Shown here: piece by piece, positions 16,583 through 25,104 of the stretch
How positions within the stretch are numbered: the stretch's first letter is position 1
How the letters are laid out: the number at the start of each line of letters is the position of its first letter
Origin: JAVXAG01 sp036660615
Lineage (GTDB): Bacteria > Bacillota > Clostridia > Peptostreptococcales > Anaerovoracaceae
DNA: 30,646 nucleotides
NCBI GenBank assembly: GCA_036660615.1
Contig: JAVXAG010000007.1
Coordinates: 1-30,646 of the forward strand
Reading direction: 5' to 3'
Made by a program: the position numbers and the translations under genes
Notes under the pieces: generated by a model
Database searches by the model: none
What the model saw: only the letters and a program-made list of their open reading frames with translations
Told to the model about the DNA's origin: nothing

Positions 16583-17344
16583 TTATTTTTCCTCTTTTGC
16601 TTCTCTAAATAGGTGAGTGAATGTTGGATCGTATAGCTTTGATCTTTCATATTCTGTTCCAAGAAATCCACCGACCATTATTAGTGCCATTTTATTTATA
16701 CCATTTTCTGCAGCTGCTTTTGCAATGTCTTTTACTGTGGTTCTAATAACTTTTTCATCAGGCCACGATGCCTTATATACTATAGCTGCTGGAGAATCAG
16801 CGGCATAACCACCTTCCATCAGTCTTTCTGATAATTCATGTAACATTGTAGAAGTTAAGAAAACCACCATAGTTGCGCCATGTGCTGCTAATTTTGAGAT
16901 TTCTTCTTTTTCTGGTACTGGAGTCCTGCCTGCCATTCTAGTAAGAATTACAGTTTGGCTTACATTTGGTAATGTGTATTCAGCATTTAGAGAAGCTGCT
17001 GCTCCAATAAATGAACTTACGCCTGGAACCGATTGGTATTCCAAGTTGTGTTTGTCCAAAATATCCATCTGCTCTCTTATAGCTCCATAAATGCAAGGAT
17101 CTCCCGTATGCAATCTTACGATTTCTCTATCGTCTTTTGAATTCTCTAACATTACTTCGATAACTTCTTCAAGTGTCATCTTTGCGCTGTCAAAAATCTG
17201 GCAACCTTCTTTTGCGTAGTCCAGCAATGCTGGGTTAACAAGTGAACCTGCGTAGATTATAACATCTGCTGTCTGTAATAATTTTTGTCCTCTTACCGTA
17301 ATCAAGTCTGCCGCTCCAGGGCCCGCTCCTATAAAATATATCAT
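16583..17344 (-). CDS. cbiF: Cobalt-precorrin-4 C11-methyltransferase
   Basis: The 253-residue SAM-dependent tetrapyrrole methylase of the CbiF/CobM type adds the C11 methyl group. It has FIGAGPGAADLITVRG (residues 4-19), IYAGSLVNPALL, LHTGDPCIYGAIREQMD and PGVSSFIGAAASL, which separate CbiF from the paralogues encoded beside it. AGGAGAAAAGG lies in front of the ATG, and the gap from cbiL is 13 bases, one of the longest inside the operon. The assignment is secure. Confidence 0.95.
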   Translation of the reverse strand: MIYFIGAGPGAADLITVRGQKLLQTADVIIYAGSLVNPALLDYAKEGCQIFDSAKMTLEEVIEVMLENSKDDREIVRLHTGDPCIYGAIREQMDILDKHNLEYQSVPGVSSFIGAAASLNAEYTLPNVSQTVILTRMAGRTPVPEKEEISKLAAHGATMVVFLTSTMLHELSERLMEGGYAADSPAAIVYKASWPDEKVIRTTVKDIAKAAAENGINKMALIMVGGFLGTEYERSKLYDPTFTHLFREAKEEK

Positions 17345-17357
17345 TTACCTTTTCTCC

Positions 17358-18041
17358 TTAATTCTGTCTATTTTCTGATGGAATAACTATTATCGAAAAA
17401 TAGCTTGATTGTTCTTTTAAATCTTTTATATCTTTATATATTTTTTCATTTTCCATAGTTGCACATTCTACCATCATAGCGTTTTTATCCTCAAGTTTAT
17501 CTTTTATTGCCATAATGTTCTTTCCAGATTTCATTAGCACCTTTGTTCCTGAAAGATTGTCCATTCCGCCAGCTTCCTGATATGTAGCTGGTATTATATG
17601 TAACATTTCATCTCTCTCACAAAGTGATACATTTAGGCTTGCCGCTACTGCGCAAAATGAAGGTATACCAGAAACAATTCCGGTTTTGTAGCCGTTATCA
17701 GTCAATCTTTTGTGAACATACATAACTGTGCTGTAAATAGTAGGATCTCCTAAAGTTAAAAAGGATACTGTCTTTCCTTGGTCTAACAGCTCTCCAATTA
17801 TTCTTGCAGAATCGTCATGAAATTCATCTAGTTTTACCAGATCTTTTATCATCGGCATCTCACACTGAACTATTTCCTTATTTTCTATATACTCTCTTGC
17901 GATTTTAAGTGCGATATTTTCGCTTCCACCACTTTTGGGTAATACGATAACATCACTTTTTTCCATTGTTTTTATAGCTTTTATAGTCAATAGTTCCGGA
18001 TCTCCCGGTCCAACGCCTACTGCAAAAAATTCACCTATCAT
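17358..18041 (-). CDS. cbiL: Cobalt-precorrin-2 C20-methyltransferase
   Basis: The 227-residue methylase of the CbiL/CobI type acts on cobalt-sirohydrochlorin (cobalt-factor II) at C20. It carries FFAVGVGPGDPELLT (about residues 5-18), VIVLPKSGG, TLGDPTIYSTVMYVH and SGIPSFCAVAASL. GDPTIYST in particular is typical of this subfamily. The ATG overlaps the cbiD stop by one base, with GGAGG just upstream. It acts directly on the product of CbiX, encoded further down the same transcript. Confidence 0.95.
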   Translation of the reverse strand: MIGEFFAVGVGPGDPELLTIKAIKTMEKSDVIVLPKSGGSENIALKIAREYIENKEIVQCEMPMIKDLVKLDEFHDDSARIIGELLDQGKTVSFLTLGDPTIYSTVMYVHKRLTDNGYKTGIVSGIPSFCAVAASLNVSLCERDEMLHIIPATYQEAGGMDNLSGTKVLMKSGKNIMAIKDKLEDKNAMMVECATMENEKIYKDIKDLKEQSSYFSIIVIPSENRQN

Positions 18042-19171
18042 TATTTGTCCTCCATAAAATATTTAATTAGTTTATCTGCATTTTCACTCATAATTATATG
18101 TTCTTTATCTGTTGTAAACATTACAACTTGTATATCCACTTCATTTTTTAATCGAAAATTCAAGTGATAAAGAACTTTTTCTAGGATACTATCTTTTACT
18201 GTACAATAGTAAGCCTTATCTTTTATAATATCAAAAGCTTGATCCGTTGTAACTGCTTTCATAATATTCTCAAGGGTTTCTACATCTGCGCCAGCTAATC
18301 CACTGTGGATTCCTATTATTTCCATTCTCCCATCAGCATAAGATGAATGTGTATTCATAACGCCGGCAGCAATTTTTACTAATTTTCCAGTATGCCCTAC
18401 CAACAAGATTTTTTTAAATCCCTTGTATTTTATGTAGTCTAATGCCTCACCGATGTAGTTAGAAATCTTTACTGCTTTGTTTATATCGAGAGTAAGGTAA
18501 TCCTTGCAAAACTTTTCTCCGTAATTCCCCGGTGAAATCAGTATTGCATTTGGATCGACCGAATACTGTTTGTCTATCATTATCTTTATGGTGTCTACCA
18601 ATGCTTTTTCGCTCATTGGTTCAACGATTCCTGTTGTTCCAAGAATTGAAATGCCACCTACAATGCCTAAACGACCATTGTAGGTTTTCTCGGCGATTTC
18701 TTTTCCATTTTTAACAGAGAGTTCTATGTCAAGGCCACTATCGCAATTATTTTCAGCTAAAACCTTTTCAACATTTTTAATTATCATTTTTCTCGGTGTA
18801 GGGTTAATGGCTGGCTGTCCCACTTCACACTGCAAACCTTTTACAGTAACTGTGCCAATTCCTTCTCCACCTATTAAGTTAATTCCTTTTTCCCCATATG
18901 AAACTTTTCCATATATCTTTGCTCCATGAGTTACATCAGGATCATCTCCACCATCTTTTATTGTGGCGCAAGATACAAATTCTTTGTTGATTTCTATGTC
19001 AACCAATTGGAATATTACTTGTTCAGTACTGGGAAGTGTTATAACTACTTCTTCTATTTTTTTGCCAGTCAATAACATTTCTGTGGCCGCAGCACTTACT
19101 GCTGTTGCACAGCTTCCTGTGGTATATCCATATCTTAGTTCTTTTCCATTTTTAACTATATATTTATCCAT
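18041..19171 (-). CDS. cbiD: Cobalt-precorrin-5B C1-methyltransferase, first gene of the operon
   Basis: CbiD uses SAM to methylate C1 of cobalt-precorrin-5B. The family hallmark LRYGYTTGSCATAV lies near the N-terminus, followed by GGDDPDVTHG, NPTPRKMI and a C-terminal SYADGRMEI block. I choose the ATG at 19171 (376 residues), with GGGA seven to ten bases upstream. The same frame runs back to an ATG at 19219, but that codon lies inside the terminator hairpin of the leader, has no ribosome binding site, and adds 16 residues not expected in the family. It is the first gene after the riboswitch. Confidence 0.93.
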   Translation of the reverse strand: MDKYIVKNGKELRYGYTTGSCATAVSAAATEMLLTGKKIEEVVITLPSTEQVIFQLVDIEINKEFVSCATIKDGGDDPDVTHGAKIYGKVSYGEKGINLIGGEGIGTVTVKGLQCEVGQPAINPTPRKMIIKNVEKVLAENNCDSGLDIELSVKNGKEIAEKTYNGRLGIVGGISILGTTGIVEPMSEKALVDTIKIMIDKQYSVDPNAILISPGNYGEKFCKDYLTLDINKAVKISNYIGEALDYIKYKGFKKILLVGHTGKLVKIAAGVMNTHSSYADGRMEIIGIHSGLAGADVETLENIMKAVTTDQAFDIIKDKAYYCTVKDSILEKVLYHLNFRLKNEVDIQVVMFTTDKEHIIMSENADKLIKYFMEDK

Positions 19172-19201
19172 ATTTTTCCCGTATTTCACTTTAAAAGGTA
19201 T

Positions 19202-19232
19202 AAAAAAATGCCTAGTCACATTAACTAAGCAT
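19202..19232 (-). terminator. Riboswitch-controlled intrinsic terminator upstream of cbiD
   Basis: On the minus strand ATGCTTAGTT and GACTAGGCAT (19223-19232 and 19208-19217) form a 10-bp stem with two G-U pairs around the loop AATGT. A run of seven T follows (19202-19208). The cbiD start codon is about 30 bases further on. Position between the aptamer and the first gene points to transcriptional attenuation when cobalamin is bound. A competing helix is available: AGTCACA at 19294-19300 is perfectly complementary to TGTGACT at 19214-19220, which spans the terminator loop and 3' arm. Confidence 0.85.
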
Positions 19233-19310
19233 TAATAATATCTTATAGATTTTTTATTATCCAACCAATAAATATTAACCTAAAACTCATTCCTGTGACT
19301 TTTACGGCCT

Positions 19311-19474
19311 AATATTGGGATGTCTTCCGACTCTGACTTCAAACACTGTATTGCACCTTCCCGAGTTCCCCCAGTGGTTGGCTCCGCGCCTTGCAAACAG
19401 CTAAATCAATACGGCAGCAGGACTGTTTGGGCATTTCACCCAATTCCATATTACAATTTGTATTAACCAATATT
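19311..19474 (-). promoter_or_regulatory. Cobalamin riboswitch (AdoCbl-type aptamer)
   Basis: Minus-strand leader RNA of the cobalamin operon. An 8-bp P1 stem closes it: AATATTGG (19467-19474) with CCAATATT (19311-19318). Inside, in order, are GGGTGAAATGCCC and CTGCTGCC, matching the conserved GGTGAAA...GCTGCC core; a B12 box CCACTG, with A in place of the usual preceding G; CGGGAAGG, matching the conserved GGGAAGG; and a GAAGTCAGAGTCGGAAGACATCCC-type 3' core matching GtCaGgA...aCctGCC. The downstream terminator provides the expression platform. The exact subclass needs a covariance model. Confidence 0.92.
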
Positions 19475-19492
19475 CTTATTCTGTTATCTAAA

Positions 19493-19521
19493 ATTATATT
19501 ATATTTTTTCTTAACTGTCAA
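19493..19521 (-). promoter_or_regulatory. Sigma-A-type promoter of the cobalamin operon
   Basis: A perfect TTGACA -35 box (19516-19521) and a perfect TATAAT -10 box (19493-19498) are separated by exactly 17 bases on the minus strand. The -35 box lies in the last codons of miaB and the spacer contains the miaB stop. Transcription would begin near 19486, about a dozen bases before the riboswitch P1 stem, which supports the assignment. Confidence 0.9.
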
Positions 19522-20830
19522 CAAGTATTCCATCCAAACTAAATGTCTTTCCTTCTGTAATTTCAACATCTACAAGTTGCCCGATAATATCTTTGTTCCC
19601 ATGAAAATTAACTGTTTTATATCCTTCTGTTCTTCCAGTCAAAACTTCACTATTTGTTTTGCTAAGACCTTCCACCAAAACTCTTTCGATTTTGCCATTA
19701 TACTTTGCGTTTTTTTCTGCACTAAACTGATTTACAATGTCTACCAGTCTGTTAAACCTTTGGTGTTTCACGTCTTCAGGTATCTGATCTTCAAATTTTT
19801 CTGCAGGCGTTCCTTGCCTAATTGAATAAAGGAAAGTAAATGCCGAGTCAAACTCAACTTCTTTTACTAGATTAAGAGTATCCTGAAAATCTTTTTCTGT
19901 TTCTCCTGGAAATCCAACTATAAAATCTGTTGAAATAGTAATCTCTGGAACTACTTTCTTCAATTTGTTGACTACTTCCAAGTACTGTTCTCTAGTATAT
20001 TTTCTATTCATTCTCTTTAGAATTTCACTGCTTCCGGATTGAATAGGCAAATGAATGTATTTACAAAGTTTTTCACAATCAACAAAAGCTTGAATCAGTT
20101 TGTCTGATAAATCCTTTGGATGTGAAGTCATAAATCTTATTCTTTCAAGGCCATCAATATCGTTTAGCATATATATTAAATCTGCAAAATCCACGTCACT
20201 ATTCGGCTTATATGAATTGACATTTTGTCCAAGAAGCACAACTTCTTTTACGCCATCTTCCGCCAGCTCTTTAACTTCTTTTACTATGTCCTCCGGCTGC
20301 CTGCTTCGCTCTCTGCCCCTAGTATATGGAACAATGCAGTATGTACAGAAATTGTTGCAACCGTACATAATGTTTACAAGTGCCTGACTCTTTAGTGTTC
20401 TCTTTGCGGGAAGTCCCTCAACAATCTCTCCGTTTTCCTGCCAAATATCAATCTGTTTTTTCTTTTCATTAATTAGATTATCTATTAATTCAGGTACTTT
20501 GTGAATATTGTGAGTGCCAAAAATAATGTCAACCCATGGATATTTTCTTTTGATTGTATCTACAATATGCTGTTGTTGCATCATACATCCACAGACACAG
20601 ACAATAAATTCCGGCTCTTTTTCTTTTCTGTTTTTAAGTTGTCCCAAAATGCCAAAGAATCTTTTGTCCGCATTATCCCTAATGCTGCAAGTATTGATTA
20701 TTGCTACACCTGCATCATCTTTGTCTTTAACTTCCTCATAGCCTTTTTCTGTTAAGATACCTGCCATAATTTCAGAATCATGTTCATTCATCTGACAACC
20801 GAAAGTTTGAATATTAAATGTTTTATTCAT
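19511..20830 (-). CDS. miaB: tRNA-2-methylthio-N6-dimethylallyladenosine synthase
   Basis: The 439-residue radical-SAM methylthiotransferase modifies i6A37 to ms2i6A37 in tRNAs. The N-terminal cluster-binding cysteines are in FGCQMN (Cys12), NTCSIRDNA (Cys48) and CGCMMQ (Cys82). The radical-SAM triad is CNNFCTYC (Cys158, 162, 165). A C-terminal TRAM domain follows from about residue 375. These features and the NTCSIRDNA block fit MiaB better than MtaB or RimO. No terminator separates it from the cobalamin leader, so read-through from miaB into the riboswitch is possible. The upstream gene ends 5 bases before its start. Confidence 0.95.
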   Translation of the reverse strand: MNKTFNIQTFGCQMNEHDSEIMAGILTEKGYEEVKDKDDAGVAIINTCSIRDNADKRFFGILGQLKNRKEKEPEFIVCVCGCMMQQQHIVDTIKRKYPWVDIIFGTHNIHKVPELIDNLINEKKKQIDIWQENGEIVEGLPAKRTLKSQALVNIMYGCNNFCTYCIVPYTRGRERSRQPEDIVKEVKELAEDGVKEVVLLGQNVNSYKPNSDVDFADLIYMLNDIDGLERIRFMTSHPKDLSDKLIQAFVDCEKLCKYIHLPIQSGSSEILKRMNRKYTREQYLEVVNKLKKVVPEITISTDFIVGFPGETEKDFQDTLNLVKEVEFDSAFTFLYSIRQGTPAEKFEDQIPEDVKHQRFNRLVDIVNQFSAEKNAKYNGKIERVLVEGLSKTNSEVLTGRTEGYKTVNFHGNKDIIGQLVDVEITEGKTFSLDGILVDS

Positions 20831-20835
20831 AGTGC

Positions 20836-21192
20836 CTATTTTACCTTGTCTTTCTCTGCTTTCTCTTTTGCTTTGATGCCTTCCATGGCCCTATCTCTGG
20901 CTCTTTCCTTCTCAACATAGGCAACATTTCTATAAAATGTTGGTGTCTGTCGTTTGCCATCGCATACTCTTTCAAGAAAAGATCTTTCCCCTTCAGTTTC
21001 TGGGTCATGTACTTCTTTTTCTGGTCTTATTCCCTCTGTCCCCAAAAGATTAAGGTCAATTGCTTCTTGATATGGATTTGATTCTGGTTCTTTTTTCCCA
21101 GTAACTTTCTTGTATATGCCAAAAGCAATACATCCTACTGTACAAACGGCAATCACAATTAATACATAAAATGTAATTGATGTTGTAACCAT
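20836..21192 (-). CDS. Small membrane-anchored protein of unknown function
   Basis: I do not recognise this 118-residue protein. Residues about 5-26 form one hydrophobic helix (FYVLIVIAVCTVGCIAFGIY) followed by KKVTGKKE, which predicts an N-terminal membrane anchor with the rest in the cytoplasm. The soluble part is highly charged. It has NPYQEAIDLNLLGTEGIRP in the middle and a lysine- and glutamate-rich, probably helical end from about residue 88. GGAGGGGG lies close before the ATG, so it is very probably translated. It lies 42 bases after gpsA and 5 bases before miaB, suggesting co-transcription with both. That says little about its role. Confidence 0.8.
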   Translation of the reverse strand: MVTTSITFYVLIVIAVCTVGCIAFGIYKKVTGKKEPESNPYQEAIDLNLLGTEGIRPEKEVHDPETEGERSFLERVCDGKRQTPTFYRNVAYVEKERARDRAMEGIKAKEKAEKDKVK

Positions 21193-21234
21193 ATATCATT
21201 CCCCCTCCACTTAAAAATTTAAGAAAATAATTTT

Positions 21235-22236
21235 TTATAATATGTGTTTTTCGTTCTTTCTATCTCTACCCATTAGTAAATCAACTGCATCTTTTGCATC
21301 GGAGTTTTCTTTTATTACATCATAAATACATTCTGTAATAGGCATTTCAACGCCAACTTTCTTTGCAAGTTCATAAGCCGCTTCTGCTGTAAACATTCCT
21401 TCTACAACCATTCCAACTTTTTTTGTTGCTTCTGATGGTTTTATTCCTTCGCCTATCATAATGCCACATCTTCTATTTCTTGAATGCATACTCGTACAAG
21501 TTACAATCAAATCTCCAATGCCAGCTAGCCCTGAAAATGTTGCAATTTCAGCACCAAGTTTTACGCCAAGTCTGCTCATTTCAGTAATTCCTCTAGTCAT
21601 CATAGCTGCCTTTGCATTGTCTCCAAATCCCATGCCATCAGATATTCCGGCACCAAGGGCAATAATGTTCTTTAATGCTCCGCCAAGTTCAATACCGATA
21701 ACATCGTCGTTTGTATATACTCTAAATCTGTCAGTGATGAAAATATCCTGAACACATTCTGCTAATTTTATATCTCTTGAGGCAACTGCCACAGTTGTTG
21801 GAAGCGCTCTGCCTACTTCTTCTGCATGGGAAGGCCCTGAAAGAACAACATATTTCACATCTGGTTTGATTGAATATGCCACTTCTGACATTCTCATAAG
21901 TGAGTGCTGTTCAATACCTTTTGCCACATTGACAACAATCATATCATCAGTCAAGAATGGTAAGGCACCTTCAAAAGCACTTCTAAAGTGTTGTGCTGGT
22001 GCTGAAAACAATGCAACGTCAACGCCTTTTAGTGCTTCTTCGGTTGTATCAACAACTTGTAGGTTATCGTTAAATTTTATTCCAGGAAGATATCTAACAT
22101 TCTCTCTATGCTGTTTCATTTCCGCAATATGTTCTTTGTTAATATCGCATATTTTTACTTGATGTCCCTTTGTGCTAAGTGTTATACCAAGAGCTGTTCC
22201 CCAGCTTCCTGCACCAATAATTCCAATAGTTTTCAT
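21235..22236 (-). CDS. gpsA: Glycerol-3-phosphate dehydrogenase [NAD(P)+]
   Basis: The 333-residue GpsA reduces dihydroxyacetone phosphate to sn-glycerol 3-phosphate, the phospholipid backbone. The dinucleotide-binding motif GAGSWGTAL is at residues 8-16, SGPSHAEEV is at 133-141, and the catalytic lysine lies in GGALKNIIALGAG (Lys189). GDLIVTCTSMHSRNRR is a further hallmark. It follows plsY by 12 bases with an AAAGG ribosome binding site. PlsY uses its product, so the pair is functionally coherent. Confidence 0.96.
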   Translation of the reverse strand: MKTIGIIGAGSWGTALGITLSTKGHQVKICDINKEHIAEMKQHRENVRYLPGIKFNDNLQVVDTTEEALKGVDVALFSAPAQHFRSAFEGALPFLTDDMIVVNVAKGIEQHSLMRMSEVAYSIKPDVKYVVLSGPSHAEEVGRALPTTVAVASRDIKLAECVQDIFITDRFRVYTNDDVIGIELGGALKNIIALGAGISDGMGFGDNAKAAMMTRGITEMSRLGVKLGAEIATFSGLAGIGDLIVTCTSMHSRNRRCGIMIGEGIKPSEATKKVGMVVEGMFTAEAAYELAKKVGVEMPITECIYDVIKENSDAKDAVDLLMGRDRKNEKHIL

Positions 22237-22248
22237 CTTTTCGCCTTT

Positions 22249-22836
22249 CTACTTCTTAAAGCTCATCTTAGGTTCTTCACCTTTTATCAATCTGACAATA
22301 TTACCTCTGTGTTTATAAATTAATATGGTTGCAAAGACTATTGATATAAGAAAAAAGTCTGGCTCCATAAAATAAGTTAATATAGGAAAAGTTCCTGCTC
22401 CAATAATTGAACCAAAGGACATTCTCTTTGACAAGAGAAGACCAACTGCAACGATTCCTAGTGCAACAAGTCCAAGCTGCCAATTTACAGCTAAAACACC
22501 GCCAAAAGCAACAGCAACACCTTTTCCTCCTTGGAAATGATATAGCACCGGCCAAACATGTCCAATGACTGCAGCAGCTACACAGATCATTCCTGCTAAT
22601 TCTGATGAAAGTAAAAACCCTATTTCAACAGCCACAAAACCTTTTAATATATCAGTTACAAGTGTAATCACTGCGGATTTTTTTCCTACAACCCTTAATA
22701 CATTAGTAGTTCCTGCGTTACCACTACCTTCTTTTTTTATATCTACACCATTAACTTTTCCAATGATTATTGCCGGTGAAATATTACCAAGAAAATATGC
22801 TATAACGATAACTAGTATAAACAAAAACCTGTCCAT
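22249..22836 (-). CDS. plsY: Glycerol-3-phosphate acyltransferase, acyl-phosphate dependent
   Basis: The 195-residue integral membrane PlsY transfers the acyl group of acyl-phosphate to glycerol 3-phosphate, giving lysophosphatidate. The family motifs GSGNAGTTN (residues 37-45) and HFQGGKGVAVAFG (from residue 100) are present, with several hydrophobic helices between them. The acyl-phosphate would come from PlsX, encoded at the start of the same gene block. The start overlaps the der stop by one base. Confidence 0.96.
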   Translation of the reverse strand: MDRFLFILVIVIAYFLGNISPAIIIGKVNGVDIKKEGSGNAGTTNVLRVVGKKSAVITLVTDILKGFVAVEIGFLLSSELAGMICVAAAVIGHVWPVLYHFQGGKGVAVAFGGVLAVNWQLGLVALGIVAVGLLLSKRMSFGSIIGAGTFPILTYFMEPDFFLISIVFATILIYKHRGNIVRLIKGEEPKMSFKK

Positions 22837-24161
22837 TAGTTTTCTCTTTCTCCTTTTTCTCTGAATACAAATTTTATCGAAGTTCCTTCAAATCCAAATC
22901 CTTCTCTGATTTTATTTTCCAAATATCTAGCATAAGAGAAATGCATCAAATCTCTTGAGTTTATACTTAACGAGAAAAGTGGTGGTTTAATACCAATCTG
23001 TGTAACATAATAAATTTTCAAGCGTTTACCCTTGTCTGATGGTGGTTGTTTCATCATTGTTGCATCGGCAATCAAACTGTTTAACTGGCCAGTAGAAATT
23101 CTAAGGGCTCTTTTCTCTGCAACAAATTTTGAAGTTGTAATTACACTAAAAATTCTCTGTCTGTCTTTTGCTGAAATGAATACTATTGGTGCATATGACA
23201 TAAATAGTAATTCAGATTCGACTACAGTCTTGAAATCTCTCATTGTGTTAGTTTCTTTTTCTACAAGATCCCATTTATTTACTACTACAACAATTCCCTT
23301 GCCTGCTTCGTGAGCTACTCCAGCAATCTTCTTGTCTTGCTCGGTAATTCCCTCTGTGGCATCAATCATAAGTAAACAAACATCGCATCTTTCAATAGCT
23401 GCAACAGCTCTTATAACACTAAAGCGCTCTATGTCTTCATTTACCTTGCTTCTTCTTCTGATTCCGGCAGTATCGATTAGCATATATTTTTCACCTTCCC
23501 ATTGGAAAGGAGTATCTATGGAATCTCTGGTTGTTCCTGCAATTGGTGAAACTATAACTCTGTTTTCGTTTAGAAGTGCATTGATAAGTGATGACTTTCC
23601 TACATTTGGCTTGCCAATTACTGCAATCTTTGTAGTTTCTTCGTCTTCTTCTCCCGCACCTTCTGGAAAGCTCTCAACTATTAAGTCAAGTACGTCTCCA
23701 AAGTTCAACATATTTACTGATGAAATAGCTATTGGTTCACCTAAACCAAGCTCATAAAAGTCATAAAATGTATCAGGTAAATTCCTTATATTGTCTACTT
23801 TGTTTACAAGCAAAATAACTTTTTTACCTGTTCTCATTAACATTGTACCAACTTCTCTGTCGGCATGTGTCATTCCATCTTTTCCGTCTACCATAAACAA
23901 AATTACATCTGCCATATCCATGGCAACCTGTGCTTGTTCTCTCATCTGTGACAAAATGACATCTTGACTCATAGGTTCTATACCACCAGTGTCAATCAAG
24001 GCAAAGTGTACGCCACTCCATTCAGCTTCTGCGTAAATTCTGTCTCTTGTTACTCCTGGGGTATCTTCCACTATGGAAACCCGTCTTCCAACTATTCTAT
24101 TAAAAAAAGTGGATTTTCCAACGTTAGGTCTGCCTACTACGGCTACTATTGGTATACTCAC
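22836..24161 (-). CDS. der: Ribosome assembly GTPase Der (EngA)
   Basis: The 441-residue protein has the tandem GTPase arrangement unique to Der. The first G domain has GRPNVGKST (10-18), DTGG (57-60) and NKVD (120-123). The second has GKPNVGKSS (183-191), DTAGI and NKWD. A KH-like C-terminal domain follows from about residue 350. Der acts in maturation of the large ribosomal subunit. One-base overlaps link it to ftsY and plsY. Confidence 0.97.
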   Translation of the reverse strand: MSIPIVAVVGRPNVGKSTFFNRIVGRRVSIVEDTPGVTRDRIYAEAEWSGVHFALIDTGGIEPMSQDVILSQMREQAQVAMDMADVILFMVDGKDGMTHADREVGTMLMRTGKKVILLVNKVDNIRNLPDTFYDFYELGLGEPIAISSVNMLNFGDVLDLIVESFPEGAGEEDEETTKIAVIGKPNVGKSSLINALLNENRVIVSPIAGTTRDSIDTPFQWEGEKYMLIDTAGIRRRSKVNEDIERFSVIRAVAAIERCDVCLLMIDATEGITEQDKKIAGVAHEAGKGIVVVVNKWDLVEKETNTMRDFKTVVESELLFMSYAPIVFISAKDRQRIFSVITTSKFVAEKRALRISTGQLNSLIADATMMKQPPSDKGKRLKIYYVTQIGIKPPLFSLSINSRDLMHFSYARYLENKIREGFGFEGTSIKFVFREKGEREN

Positions 24162-25054
24162 TAAAATATTCCTCCTGCAAATTCTAATGGATCAAATTCT
24201 TTCAAATCGTCCATTCCCTCACCTACGCCAATATATTTTACTGGCATATCAAACTCATCTGTAATAGTTATGACGATTCCGCCTTTTGCTGTTCCATCAA
24301 GTTTTGTTAATACTATTCCTGTTATATCTGTAATCTCTCCAAACTCTTTTGCTTGTGAAATTGCATTTCTTCCAGTTGTTGCATCGAGAACTAATAAAGT
24401 TTCTCTTGCTGCTTCTGGATATTCTCTCGAAATAACTTTGTTCATTTTTTCAAGCTCAGTCATCAAATTTTTCTTTGTTTGAAGTCTGCCTGCTGTGTCG
24501 CATATTAGTACATCTATATGTTTTGCCTTGGCTGATTGAATAGCATCGTAAATAACTGCCGAAGGATCTGCTCCTTCTTGGTGTTTTACTACATTTATGC
24601 CCACTCTTTCACCCCAAATTGCCAGTTGCTCACTTGCTGCCGCTCTAAATGTATCTGCCGCAGCTAAAAGAACGGTTTTACCTTCTTTTTTACATTTATT
24701 CGCTATTTTTCCAATAGATGTGGTTTTGCCACCTCCATTTATTCCAATCACCAAAATTACAAGTGGGGTGTCTTGACATAATTTTTGTCTTTCTCCCTTA
24801 TCCATAATCTCGGCAATAATTTTTACTAGTGAATCTTTTATTCTTTCTGGATTTGTAATGTACTCGTTTTTTATATATTCTCTAAGATTTACCATGATTT
24901 TCATAGTCGTATCCATTCCAATATCAGAAGTTATCAAAATTTCTTCAAGGTCATCCATCAGTTCTTCGTCTATTGTTGGTCTTGCCAAAATAGCATCGCC
25001 AATTCTCTCCGATAATTTCCCAAAAAAACTTTTCTTTTCGCCAAATAAAGCCAT
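24161..25054 (-). CDS. ftsY: Signal recognition particle receptor FtsY
   Basis: The 297-residue SRP GTPase receptor comprises an N domain (about 1-90) and a G domain with GINGGGKTT (104-112), DTFRAAA (134-140), DTAGR (186-190) and TKLDGTAKGG (250-259). Only about ten residues precede the N domain, so the acidic A domain of E. coli FtsY is absent, as in many Gram-positive bacteria. The GGGK form of the P-loop is normal for FtsY. An AAAGGGG ribosome binding site lies in the 50-base gap after smc. It works with Ffh to dock translating ribosomes at the membrane. Confidence 0.96.
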   Translation of the reverse strand: MALFGEKKSFFGKLSERIGDAILARPTIDEELMDDLEEILITSDIGMDTTMKIMVNLREYIKNEYITNPERIKDSLVKIIAEIMDKGERQKLCQDTPLVILVIGINGGGKTTSIGKIANKCKKEGKTVLLAAADTFRAAASEQLAIWGERVGINVVKHQEGADPSAVIYDAIQSAKAKHIDVLICDTAGRLQTKKNLMTELEKMNKVISREYPEAARETLLVLDATTGRNAISQAKEFGEITDITGIVLTKLDGTAKGGIVITITDEFDMPVKYIGVGEGMDDLKEFDPLEFAGGIF

Positions 25055-25104
25055 TGTTGTTTTCCCCTTTCGTTGGTGCTAGGTGTTTTTATTTAGTAAT
25101 TTAA

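Noticed and set aside
16143..16616. Long plus-strand open frame opposite cbiG
   Set aside because: It is an antisense shadow: cbiG is well conserved on the minus strand and this frame has no ribosome binding site of note.
19172..19219. Extended cbiD start at 19219
   Set aside because: The ATG is within the leader terminator hairpin, lacks a ribosome binding site and adds a non-conserved extension.
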